This document shows, piece by piece, positions 51,509 to 62,699 of a stretch of DNA of 64,000 nt. Every line of letters begins with the position of its first letter. Positions within the stretch are counted from its first letter, which is position 1. The notes below the pieces were generated by a model. The model was not told the DNA's origin and searched no databases. It worked only from the letters and a program-made list of their open reading frames with translations. The DNA lies in the NCBI GenBank assembly GCA_013180625.2, contig SNVD02011186.1, positions 124,001 through 188,000 of the forward strand. The letters are read 5' to 3'. The position numbers and the translations under genes are program-made. The DNA comes from Boswellia sacra (taxonomy: Eukaryota; Streptophyta; Magnoliopsida; Sapindales; Burseraceae).

Positions 51509-53230
51509 GCCCCAAGTTGAATTTTTTCTTCTCCGGGTTCCTGCATCAGTCATATTCACTCTGTTTTTTTCAGCTCATCTGGGATGGAGAAGATTCAAAA
51601 CTTCTTTCTGGTTTGATTTTTCCAGTCCCGTATTAGCAGTTATAGTAAGATATCACCTTGGTCTGGAAATCCAAGCATTTATTTGTTTGTTTTTTATTTA
51701 TTCTTTATCTCTGGCATTAGCTGAAGAATCGATGTCCTCCTGGATTGCAATGCCTTTTTGTAATATAAGCTTTGCCCTTCACCTTTGGCCATTGAATTAA
51801 TTTGTAAGAAACTCAGGAAAATAAGTTCTCTTCATTGAGGGAAATATTTTTTAACTGGAAGTTTTCATCCAAAGTACTTAATTTCAGAAAAAGGAAATAA
51901 AGGAGAAGCAAAAGATGTATTGTTGGAAGGGTTTCCATATATTATCGTCCACTCAAAGCATGGTGTAAAATATTAAAATTTGTGGTTGTGGGATTGTCTT
52001 GGATTGAATTATTGCTTTTGCCATTGGGTGAAGGAACAGAGCACGTTTAATTTGCTTGGTTGCTGAACTAGTTTGAAGAAGGGAAGAAGATGTCACAAGA
52101 CAAATTCTCTGCCTTGTTACATCAAATATAGTTCGATAATAGGTGAGAGATGGTGCAACTTCAACTAGGAGCAGCTATTTGAAAAGTATTAGAGATTGCC
52201 ATTTCGATATATTTCATTTTTCTATGGTAAGACACAATACCCGCTAGTACTGTAACCAAGTCTTGGTTGAATAAAACCAATTGAGTAGTAATTGATGGAG
52301 ATCAAGCAACCCGATTATGGATTAAATCCATCAAGATTGACAGTGTAATTTACTCCATCTTAAGCGGAGGGGATCAAGGCCTGATCTTCATTCCAAGCAG
52401 TCATGTCTGGAAGCAGTTAATATTCCAGAAAAAGGAATCTAATTATTTCTACAAAAAGCCTATATTTCAATTCTTCGTTTGTTCTCAACCTCATTTGGTA
52501 TGAACTATAATTATCTACCACCTTTTTCTCTTCCTCGTTTGTCAATATTATGATCCTTACAAGGAAGCACTTATATGGCATCATCATGACGCCCCAAAGG
52601 CCAAAAATTTATGCACTGTTGGTTCTGTAGTAGTTCTAAACGAGTAATTTTGCGTCTGACTAATTATATGAGTTTACTTAAATTTAATAAATTAATGATT
52701 TCATTATTAATTTATGATTCTGTCCAAAAATATAGGATATAGTTTTTTGATCTCCTATTTGCACCAAGTTTCTTGTTTTGTAACTCAAAAATGATTGTGA
52801 AGGGTAGACTTCCATTGCATAAAATTTAAGACAACCTTAGCCGGTAGCAATTATGTGCAGTAACAGATTAAATTGCAGCTTTGATTTCTGTCCTTATATA
52901 TTATTACTTCATTTATATTCATTTTACATGGTTTTGTGATGTTTACATGCCCATCAAATCATAAACTATCGAAGCAAACCAATTAGAATTACATAGGAAA
53001 CAAATAATAAGAAGAAGTGTTTTCCAATGCAAACAATCTCAAATCCATCTCAAAACTTAGAATGAGAGTCAAGTTACGTTAAAACTTGACAAAAATTGTA
53101 ACATTTTAGTAATGCAATCCCACACTACAAATAGACGTCCGAATCCACCATTTTCCACACAACAACTCACTCATTCAATTCATTACCAATTTACAGCCTT
53201 CAAAGTTCGTGCTATCATTATCAATTCAGC
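51509..53230. other. Intergenic region between TBL and TED7-like genes
   Basis: TBL 3' flank plus promoter side of the next gene. A CTACAAATAGA stretch at about 53123-53133, roughly 100 nt before the ATG at 53231, could serve as its TATA region. Confidence 0.5.
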
Positions 53231-53770
53231 ATGGCCTCTCCCAATAACCTCAACTTCCCACCATACTATCCCTTCCAGCCACCCCCACCTCCGCACCGCC
53301 CGGTTACACCACCACCACCTCCTCCTCACGTACGTCCACCACCCACTCCAACTCCTCCACCCCCTCATGTACGTCCACCACCTGCACCAACCCCACCTTC
53401 ACCATCACCGAGCAACCACACCACAGTGATTGTGATAGTATTTGTGTCATTTGGAGGGCTTCTCCTCCTTGCATTCCTCGCAGCTGCACTCTGTTGCTTC
53501 ATCAAGAAGAAGAAGAAGAGAGTCGAGGAGAACGATAGAGTACATGTGGATGAACACCTGAAGGTGAAGGAGGCCATCATGGCAGCGCCTCATGGAGAGA
53601 AAGCTGTGGTACTAGAGATTGAGGATGACTTGCATGTTGATAAAATTGTTAAGAAGGATGAAGAGTTTGGTAAAGGACATTGCTTGCATTTGCATGCAAA
53701 ACCTTCAGAAGATAAAGCTAGTAGAGTCCTTGAGGTGGGACCGTCTGCTTCTGATCATCACCATGCTTAA
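53231..53770 (+). CDS. Proline-rich single-pass membrane protein, TED7-like
   Basis: One exon of 179 residues. Residues about 10-60 are a Pro-rich repeat region (PPPPPPHVRPPP units occurring twice), followed by one membrane segment at about 65-90 (VIVIVFVSFGGLLLLAFLAAAL), a lysine cluster (IKKKKKR) and an acidic/His-rich tail ending in DHHHA. This layout and the FVSFGG membrane motif match TRACHEARY ELEMENT DIFFERENTIATION-RELATED 6/7 proteins, which sit in the plasma membrane and take part in secondary-wall formation in xylem vessels. With no cleaved signal, the Pro-rich part is likely outside and the tail inside. Family call is from memory of the motif order; function here is inferred. No lesion. 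Confidence 0.78.
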   Translation: MASPNNLNFPPYYPFQPPPPPHRPVTPPPPPPHVRPPPTPTPPPPHVRPPPAPTPPSPSPSNHTTVIVIVFVSFGGLLLLAFLAAALCCFIKKKKKRVEENDRVHVDEHLKVKEAIMAAPHGEKAVVLEIEDDLHVDKIVKKDEEFGKGHCLHLHAKPSEDKASRVLEVGPSASDHHHA

Positions 53771-56700
53771 GATCACAATTATGTGTACGGAAAAAAATTG
53801 TTTAATTTCCTTGAATATTTATGCATGGTCATTTAATAAAGATTGGTGAAATATAATCACATAAATTAAATGTGACAGTTGTAAGTTATTTGTTGTATCT
53901 CTTGCATTAATTATTAAATATTACCAATTTACCATGTTTTGGCTTTTGGGTAAGTCGTAATGTAAGTTGTAACTCTTAATCTGTGGTTCGGCAGTCCTGA
54001 AATGAAAGCGACGCCATCTCAGAGGAGGCCGCTGTTGCTTGTTTTGCTTAAAGTTTGCCTTCTCTTTGAGTTATGGACAGAACAAATTAAACACTTAATT
54101 TCAAGCAACAATTCTTCTCCTCTGTAGAAGTCTTAACTTTCTGTGATTTTGTTGTGGATTATACATGCTGCGTCACATTTTGCTCAATGGAATCTCTAGC
54201 TTATTAACTGGTAGTTTAATTGGGGAAAAAAAAAACCATCTGGGGTCCTTTAAAGGATAACTTAAAAATCTGATTGAAATTAAACATATATATATATATA
54301 TATGGGTTATACCACAATGCATCCAGTGTATTTTATACATCCGAGATTTTTTATAAATTTTGCGTTCAGAAAATTTTATCTCGTAGCTTTCGATTGGGAT
54401 GTACAAGGATCAATTAGATGAAAATCCTTGAAAACTCTCCTGGCAGCGAACGGGCCAGGCTCAAAAGGACAACATGTCTCGAGACATGGGGCAGGCCGGG
54501 GGGAAAACAGAACTAATTTCTGTTATATAATCCAGCTATTAGTTTGCTGTGCATTCAAATTCTTTAACAAAAAAAAAAAAAAAGCATAAATCTTTGCTCT
54601 TTTTTTTTTTTTCAAATTTAAGTCTTTTATATTTCTTATTAAACCTAAAACCAAACTGAAAAAGCGAAAAAAAATGGATTCGATTTTTAAGTCTTAGGGA
54701 GCGTTGGTATTTTTGTTTAAAATTTGCATAGATATGAATTTAACTAAACATTAAATAGGTCTAAATGCATGAATTTGAATGACATATTTTTTTTAATTGT
54801 AACATCTGAAATTAATATTTTGAAATGTCTTTATAGATGTCATATTTTTAATACTTAAAAATTATAACACAATTAGTTATATTATAAGCGAACTATTTGA
54901 TGAATTAATTATTTTGATAAAAATATAAATACGAACTCATTTGTACTATACATTTTTGAAAAAATATTAAGTTGTATATTTTTATATTAATAAATATTTA
55001 ATTTTTTAAAGAATATTGGTTTTGTTAAAATAAATAGCTGTGATGAAGATAAAATAATTTATTAATTTTTTTATCAATTATTTAAATCTTGCTAAATTTG
55101 ATTTAACAAATATAAATCGTTAGACTAGAAAATAGACACAGTTTATAATGATACTTTTGAAAGGGGAACCGTTTAGACTTTTTTTATTTAGATTAGAACT
55201 AAAATTTCGATCTTTTTTCATTAATTTTTTTCTCAATAATCAACATTAGGTTGAAAAGATAGATAAATTTAAATTCAAAATTTATCTGAATAATTAAGAT
55301 TAAATTATAGTCATCCTTCAAACCTTAAAATCCAACCCATCTCATCCACCGCCTACCGTTTCCACCACCTCGACCATCGTTAAAAGTTTCTAGAGCTCGG
55401 CGGACGTCGGGACCCATACTCCACACGGGGTCGGGCTGATGTTTTAATGCAGGGTGTACAATGAGATTTTTTGTACGCTTTTCGAAGATCTAGAATGTGA
55501 TCTTGACTTATGCGAAAAAGTGTACCATGGAGAGGCCACCCTTAGCATAATTAAATTAGATTATATTATATGGGAAGGCAAAGGTTTTGCCATTTATTGA
55601 CGTAGGTTCGTTAATTGCTTTAAGTCTAACCTATGAGGCTATGCTCCAATACGCAAATTTGCATTTAAGAGATCTATACGTAAAATGTTGTAATTTGCCA
55701 TTAGATTGGTTTGAATTGTGTCACATAATAGTTGATTATTAATCAATTTAAATGTTCTTTGGACTACTTCTATGTAAATTTTCCTACCCATTTTATCTCC
55801 ACGACCAAGAAAACTGGTCACCCTCACCCACCTTTGCACACGTGCAATTATAGTAAAAGATTTTTTTTAATTATAGCATAATATTTTTTAAAACAAATTT
55901 AATAATTTTAAAAGATTTTGTAGTTACTCAGATTATAAGAAAGGATGACTGTAAATGAGTTGTAGGGATAGCGTTATTATTTCATTATTAATTCAGAGAA
56001 AGAAAAAAAATTAAAATTTTAAATAAGAAAATGAAAGGTTTCTAAGAATAGGAGTGATGTATAGTGGATTTGTGTTGTTACTTAAGTTAGAAGGAAAGTA
56101 ATATAAATAGCATCATCATCAAGAGTTAAACAAATTGGCATAACGGTTGCATCAAATCAAAGACTAAAATGTAACCCAAATTTGGGTCAATCTGAGTTTG
56201 ATAGGTACAGGACAGTCGGCAAATAGTTTGAATTAATTAGTGGCCAGAATCTGAGAAACCTGAGCAGCAATTCGTCAAACAGCAAGATTTGCTTAATTAA
56301 TTAACGATTAACATTGACAAGATTTTGATGTTCCCAAAGAAATGTGCTCTCGTTTTAATTTTCAAAACACCCATAACCCCTCACTTTGTGCCCTCTTCAT
56401 GATCTTAACTTGATTCGCTTTTCGCCTTGTTGACCCACAGTTTTACTTAGTTTTCTCAAAACTACTGCACCCGTGGTTTCCAGTTTCACAGATTCCGCCT
56501 TACTCATTGTTTCAATAATTTTTTTATTTTAAAATTTTCTCAAAATAAAAATATTATTTGGAAGGAAAAAGTTATAGACTTTTCTTAGAATACCATTAGA
56601 TAAAATCTCAATAAAGGGGCACATTTGGTACAAGAAAAATCTTGAATGGAAAAGAAAAGGGGTACATTTGGTCATTTAGTTACACATAATAAAATAAAAG

Positions 56701-56877
56701 AACACATGGAAATGGAATGGCATTATCATGATTAAAAGCAAATTGAGGGTTAAATTGATAGCCTTTGTTCCTATATGTAGCCCTTTGGTGCCACAAAACG
56801 CAAACTTGGCAAAAACCAAGACTGTTCAGAAACAACTCAGCACGCACACAACACAAAGTGCCAGTGCCCCTTCCACA
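53771..56877. other. Intergenic region before the acyl-ACP desaturase
   Basis: AT-rich. A TA microsatellite lies near 54286-54303 and a poly-A run near 54567-54582. No gene recognised. An open frame runs in from 56728 upstream of the desaturase ATG but has no ATG of its own that I would prefer. Confidence 0.5.
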
Positions 56878-58177
56878 ATGCAAATCCCAGCCTCAAATTA
56901 CCGTTCCGTCAACCACCCTTCTGCATGCATTATTCCCAATGTCACCCACCGCCGTCTCACTCTCACCCCCCCAAGACTCCGGCGACCACTACCACCCATC
57001 TGCGCCGTCGCTGCACCACCCCAACTAACCAAACCCCAGAAGACACACTCCCTGCCACCCGAGAAAGTCGAAGTGTTCAAGTCACTAGAAGGTTGGTCCA
57101 CCCAACATGTGTTGCCACTACTCAAACCAGTAGAGCAATGCTGGCAGCCCCAGAACTTCCTGCCCGACCCCGCGATTTCCACTGCGGATTTCACGGACCA
57201 GGTGAGAGAATTACGTGAGCGAACAGCTGGCCTGCCTGACGAGTACTTTGTGGTGCTGGTGGGTGATATGATCACCGAGGACGCTCTGCCTACGTATCAG
57301 ACGATGATTAACACGCTTGATGGGGTCAAGGATGAGACCGGGGCCAGCCCCAGCCCCTGGGCCTCCTGGACCCGGGCCTGGACCGCTGAGGAGAACCGGC
57401 ATGGAGACTTGCTCAGGTCTTATTTGTATTTATCGGGTCGGGTCGATATGCTCATGATTGAGAGAACTGTCCAGTATCTTATTGGCGCTGGCATGGTGAG
57501 AATCAGCTCGCAACTTAAAAGAAAAGAGAAAAAAAATTGATAATTTACTTATTTACTCTTGCTTCATTGAAAATCTATTTTTAATTTTACTTTATTTTTG
57601 TTTTGTGTAGGATCCGGGAACGGAAAATAACCCGTACTTGGGCTTCGTTTACACGTCGTTTCAAGAGCGAGCCACGTTCGTATCTCACGGCAACACGGCT
57701 CGCTTGGCTAAGGAGAGCGGTGATCCGGTGCTGGCGCGCATATGTGGCACGATTGCGTCAGATGAGAAGCGCCACGAGATTGCCTACGCTAAGATCGTGG
57801 AGAAGCTCCTGGAAGTGGACCCCAACGGGGCTATGCTGGCGATCGGGGAACTGATGAAGAAAAAGATCACAATGCCGGCTCACATGATGTACGATGGGCG
57901 GGACCCACGTCTGTTCGAGCACTTCTCGGCTGTGGCTCAGCGGCTGGGGGTGTACACTGCTCATGATTATGCTGATATATTGGAGTTCTTGATCGGACGG
58001 TGGGGGTTGCAGAAGCTGGAGGGGTTGACGGGTGAGGGGAGACGTGCACAGGATTTTGTGTGTGGGTTAGCGCCTAGGATTAGGAGGTTACAAGAGGTGG
58101 CGGATGAGCGAGCCAAGAAGATGAAGCCACATAGCGTGAGGTTTAGCTGGATTTTCAATAAGGAAATCAACCTGTAA
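56878..58177 (+). CDS. Plastid stearoyl/acyl-[acyl-carrier-protein] desaturase
   Basis: Two exons, 56878-57495 and 57611-58177, join in phase to 394 residues, the usual size. The start [10 protein letters not shown] opens a Ser/Thr/Arg/Pro-rich plastid transit peptide to about residue 45. The mature part has both di-iron motifs: EENRH at 171-175 ([12 protein letters not shown]) and DEKRH at 257-261 ([11 protein letters not shown]), plus [14 protein letters not shown]. The soluble stromal enzyme uses ferredoxin and O2 to place a double bond in acyl-ACP, usually delta-9 of stearoyl-ACP. The single intron recalls the SAD6-type genes of Arabidopsis more than the three-exon FAB2, but that is weak evidence. 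No lesion. Confidence 0.93.
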
Positions 58178-58834
58178 AAAGCTTTTTTTTTTTCCTTTTT
58201 TTTGTTTTTTTCAATTGAGAGTTTTGTTTTGTTTTGTACTGGGAAAAATCGTCCAAACATACTGGTAACATACCATCTTCAACTTCAAGTGTGACAAAAT
58301 CTTGGCCTCTTCCCTTGTCTTCCCTTATTTGTGTATAGAATGAAATGGGCCTGCTCGTATAAGGCGCGAAAAAAAGCCCAAATTAATTCTAAATAGGCCC
58401 AATTATTCTCTCATCATCTCATTACTTTTAATCCTAGTCAATTAAGTCAATTTTGACTACTTTCCTAATCAATGAAGCTTCACAATCCGAACTCAATATG
58501 AAGTGCTCATAATGGGTGTGTTTTTCATAAAATTTGTCAAAGAAAAGAAAGAAAACCAAAATATGGCAAAACATTAACTATTACGGATTGTTCATTTAGC
58601 TGCTTCACAGGCTAATAACTAAAATAATATAAAAATGTTTTCGAATTCTTTTTGAACGTTTTAGTCATGTGCCAAAAGTTTATTAAGATTAAAAGGAACT
58701 GTAGAATCTATATAAGGGTAATGTTTAATTAGTGGTATATCTATTTCGGGGGTAATGCCATTGACCTCTTCTACTCTTGACAAAATGTAAGAAAGATGAG
58801 CCTTTTGCTTTTTTTTTTTTTTTTTTTTTTTTTG

Positions 58835-60275
58835 TCTAAAAAAGAGTCTAAATGTTTTGAGAAATTCCTTGTAGACCTTTTTTCTATCATATGTATCGTC
58901 AGATGACATTATTTTTTCATCCCATTCTATTCTAATTATCAAAATATCCTTAATAAAAAATTAATTAATAATAAAATAATTTAGACATAATCAAATAATA
59001 AAATTTGTAATACATTTTTATTCTTCTCTCTCCACCTTCACTGTTTCTCTCCTTCTCTCTTCTCTTTACAAATTTTTTTCTCCCAGCAAAACCAGTCACC
59101 CATGAAACCCATAAACAAACCCAAAAACTTCTTCTCCCTTAGGATGGTGGCTATGGCAATTCATCTCCGTTACCCATCGATTCATCACCAAACTCATTTA
59201 TCACTTGTCGACGTATCACCAAAACATATAAGAACCAGCCAAGTATTTTTCGATAACCATCCAGAATTTCATAATAAAAAATCAACACTCCAATTCAAAA
59301 TGTTAAATTAATTAAAATCCAATAAAGTAAAATAACAAAAATAAAAACTTCACATGCAAACAAAAGAAAACAAACAAACAAAACCCAAAATTTCACACTA
59401 AAAAATCAACACTCCAATTCAAAATGTTAAATTAATTAAAATCAAATTACGTAAAATAACAAAAATAAAAATTTCACTGGCAAACAAAAACCAAAGAAAT
59501 CCAACAACCCCACAAACCAAAGAAAACTCAACAGCATAAAAAACAACCATTGGCAACATAAACAAAACCCAAAATTTCACACTGAAAAATCAAAACTCCA
59601 ATTCAAAATGTTAAATTAATTAAAATATGAATTAAGTAAAATAACAAAAATAACAATTAATCAAAGCAACATAGATAGAAAAATTCACTGCCGTCACCAT
59701 CGTGCCCACCATCAGTAAAGCAAACAATCCAGCCAAACACAACAAAAACACCTCCCCTTTCATCTTTAATACTAATGCAAAGGACCCATTCTTCAATCGG
59801 TCAGTATAAGAAAAGTTAAATTCTCGGGGTTTCAAGGATTTGAGTTGGGGAGTGTAGTGGTTTCTTTGCTGGCTTGGGGGTGGTGCATCGTCGATCTCCT
59901 AGTTGCGATTGGTTTCTTCAAAGTCAGATCAAGTTGAAGGCAGTCGATCAGCACCACCACAACGACAACGGCTGCAGCAGCGCAGGACACGTGGCTGTCC
60001 GTGAGAGACAATGAGTGTCAAACTCATCAATTGGATTGCAGTCGGAGGCGACTTTGGTAAAAGAGGCAGCGTCGATTGATTTTGTGATTAAGTTTTTTTG
60101 GCTACAATTCAAAACAATAAAAATTTATAAATTAAAATTACATTTGACTCAGGCTTTATGTATTGTTTGACTATATAGATAAATGACCAGTCTACCCCTC
60201 TAAATTCAACTGTCAAAGTAACAAGAGGGAGTTCCGTGAGGGGTTTCTCAAAACATAGATTCTTTTTGGATAAAA
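58835..60275. mobile_element. Possible Mutator-like or other TIR element, tentative
   Basis: The left side has AAAGAGTCTAAATGTTTTGA and the right side, on the opposite strand near 60250, has AAAGAATCTATGTTTTGAGA, with similarity continuing over roughly 40 nt. The enclosed 1.4 kb is A/C-rich and holds the triplicated segment at 59281-59640. No target duplication seen. Confidence 0.35.
59281..59640. repeat. Three dispersed direct copies of a roughly 60-nt segment
   Basis: Copies starting at about 59281, 59405 and 59589 share ACTCCAATTCAAAATGTTAA followed by ATTAATTAAAAT and then GTAAAATAACAAAAATAA. Spacing is uneven (124 and 184 nt). Confidence 0.8.
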
Positions 60276-60642
60276 AAACAAAAAGTTTATTTTTGTGATA
60301 TTATTATCCTATATATTTGATAACGGGGGCCAATTAGCAAATCATCAGATTACCTATGTAGAAAAGCCAAGGTCCAATTTCACAAGAGTACGAGTTAGTA
60401 AGTGATCATATCTTCGAATAAGAGAGTGATAAATGCTCAAAGCCATTAAACTTTAGATATAGATGGCGACTAATTAATGTGTCAATTTAAATTAAAAAAA
60501 TTAAGAAAAAATTGAAAAAAATAAGTAAAATTAAGGGCTTTAAATAAAATTTAGACACATCCTAAAAAATTTTCATGCTATAGATACTTTCTTAAAAAAA
60601 TAACTAAAATGTCCTTTGAAACTCTAACTTAAAAAAAAAAGA

Positions 60643-60754
60643 CGTGTTTCGTCGTGACAAAGAGGATACTCGACATATCGAGTCATGTCAGATGTTTCAA
60701 CCAACATTCGACATCATCGTTGGTGTTCATTCGACATGTTATATCGAGTGTCGG
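60643..60754. repeat. Left arm of inner hairpin
   Basis: Inverted match to 60774-60885, roughly 80 percent identical by eye. Most differences are transitions. Rich in TCGACAT/CGAGTG motifs. Confidence 0.75.
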
Positions 60755-60773
60755 TCTGTGCATCCAACAAAAC

Positions 60774-60885
60774 TCGGCACGTTATATCTAGTGTCGAGTG
60801 AACACCGACGATGATGTCGAGTGTCGGTTGAAGAATCCGACAGGACTCGACACGTCAAGTGTCTTCTTCATCACGATGAAACACG
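60774..60885. repeat. Right arm of inner hairpin
   Basis: Partner of 60643-60754 on the opposite strand. Together they would form a stem of about 112 bp with a short loop. Confidence 0.75.
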
Positions 60886-61350
60886 GCGATTTTCACCATT
60901 TTTACACACATCAAACCAAAAAATCAACCAAATAACACTTCATTTAGCTCTACAAACACAGAAAAAATACAAAATACAAACTCAAACTCAAATCCTCAAA
61001 TTCAAAATTCCTAAAATCTACTCCAAATCCTTAAACACAGAATAAGTTTCTCGTTCCTCTTGCTGCGTTTCGAACTGCGTTTTCGACTGTGTCGAGGGGT
61101 ATTGAAAGCTGGACAATAACTGACGGTTATGAAAATAGGATACGGTTATAGAAATAGGAAGAAAAAAGTGAAGGAAAGAGTGAAATAAAGAGTTTAAGAA
61201 TAAATTGAATTTCAAAGGGTATTTGAGTCTTTTTGTCAAGAAAGTGTTTATGGCATGAAAATTTTTCAGGATGTGCCTAAATTTTATTAAAGACCCCTAA
61301 TTATGTCTATTTTTTCAATTTTTTCAAAAATTAAATTCTAATAGATTGAC

Positions 61351-62033
61351 CTACATAATAAATTGCAAAGATTTTTTTATTATTATTTTTTTTTGTTTCT
61401 AAATAGTCGGGTGTGGTCATAGTGATTGAGTGGTTGGGTGCATTGATGGCTCATGAATTAAAGAGTTAAAAACATATAGTTAAATCGTAAATATATTATA
61501 AAAATATGCAATGAAACAATTCAAGAATCAAACCAAAGTAAACAAATATCCATTAAATGAGCAGATCAAATGAACATGGAAATTACCTCTTCTCTATCTT
61601 TATGAATTTACAGTTTTACACAATCCTGAGCAAGATATATTAAGCAGCACCGGAATGGAATTGCAGCACTTATGATTTAACCAAAAGAATATAGAACTTT
61701 GTAATACACTATCATTTCTATATATACTTTTTAGTGTAATATTATTTGTTAAGCTATTTGTTTAAAGAAAAAAAAACATGTTAGGATTAATTAAGCAACT
61801 ATTTGGCCTAATAATTCCTTGCATAAAATCGGTTAGAAATTAAATAACGGAGTGGGGCTAATTGTATTAATAAGAATATTTAAAGTAACAATTTTTATCT
61901 TATAAAGTAATTTTATAATTTTAAAAATATTTAATAAATATTAAGAAGTTAAAAATATTAGAGTCAAGTATTAAAAAAATTAATTATTCATTAAATTTTA
62001 AAAATAATTATTCATATTTAAGTATCAACTACC
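61351..62033. other. AT-rich spacer
   Basis: No recognised feature between the fold-back element and the hAT element. Confidence 0.5.
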
Positions 62034-62041
62034 CTTGCTAT

Positions 62042-62334
62042 TAGAGGCGTGCAAATTAAACCGACATAACCCGACCCGATTGGGTTAGTCAGGTTTTAAT
62101 TGGGTTGCAATTGAAAATAAGCCAAATTCGGATTACAAAAGTCGGGTTTTGGGTTAATCGTTTTGAAGTGTGATCCAATAAAACTAAAACCCGATCCGAC
62201 CCAATATAACGGGTTATATGTCGGGTTCATAGTTAAAAAAAAAAACTCGATATCGGATTAAAATCCGACAACCCGATGTCGTGTCAGGTCGAGTCGGGTT
62301 TCAGAAAACCCGACCCAACCTGTGTGCACCGCGG
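62042..62334. mobile_element. hAT-type MITE, 293 bp, with perfect 8-bp target duplication
   Basis: CTTGCTAT occurs at 62034-62041 and again at 62335-62342, exactly flanking the element. The left end reads TAGAGGCGTGCAAATT; the right end, on the other strand, reads CCGCGGTGCACACAGG, a degenerate inverted match. The interior is full of AACCCGACCC and GGGTCGGGTT tracts typical of plant hAT MITEs. No coding capacity. Confidence 0.85.
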
Positions 62335-62342
62335 CTTGCTAT

Positions 62343-62699
62343 ATATTGTCAAGTGAGTAAGAACTAATTTTTGTAATATAATTGTATCTTGACTTTTAAA
62401 GATCTTTTACTATATTAGCCTTTAATATATCATACATATCGGGACTGTTAATATTTGTTTTTATTCTTTTCCCCCATTCATTAATTAATTTTTTGACTAA
62501 CAATTATGTTAGTGAATAAAAAATTAGGCATAGAATCTTTTATAATTCGAATTATTACTAATAATAGAGGACAATTTTTAGCCTGGCTATCAAAACTTCC
62601 ATTAAATGTTGTCACACACATCGTTATACGCAAAGCAGGCAATCTCACCTTCTCAAAGTGATCATCTTCGTGAAGTGGAATCCGAGGCTAGACAGAACC
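62343..62699. other. 5' flank of the P450 gene
   Basis: AT-rich, presumably promoter. No element clearly identified. Confidence 0.4.

Larger units (their letters stand above)
58178..60480. other. Repeat-rich intergenic region
   Basis: Besides the features listed separately, a poly-T run lies at about 58811-58832. No gene recognised. Confidence 0.5.
60481..61350. mobile_element. Fold-back / long-TIR transposable element with inner hairpin
   Basis: The outer arms (about 60481-60620 and 61205-61350) are inverted copies over roughly 120-140 nt, sharing for example AAATTTAGACACATCCT against AAATTTAGGCACATCCT and AAAAATTTTCATGC. Nested inside is a second inverted pair, 60643-60754 and 60774-60885, alignable without gaps over 112 nt and separated by about 19 nt. 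A spacer of about 320 nt follows only on the right. No protein is encoded; long terminal repeats resemble Mutator-like non-autonomous elements. No clear 9-bp target duplication was found. Confidence 0.7.

Noticed and set aside
53183..53580. Minus-strand open frames opposite the TED7-like gene
   Set aside because: They are shadows of the proline codons on the plus strand.
56728..56877. N-terminal extension of the acyl-ACP desaturase by 50 residues
   Set aside because: The added sequence does not look like a transit peptide. The ATG at 56878 gives the family-typical length of about 394 residues.
59102..59311. Open frame in the repeat-rich region after the desaturase
   Set aside because: It runs into the triplicated A-rich segment and has no recognisable protein features.
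60821..61045. Open frame inside the fold-back element
   Set aside because: It crosses the hairpin arm and spacer, resembles no protein and has simple composition.
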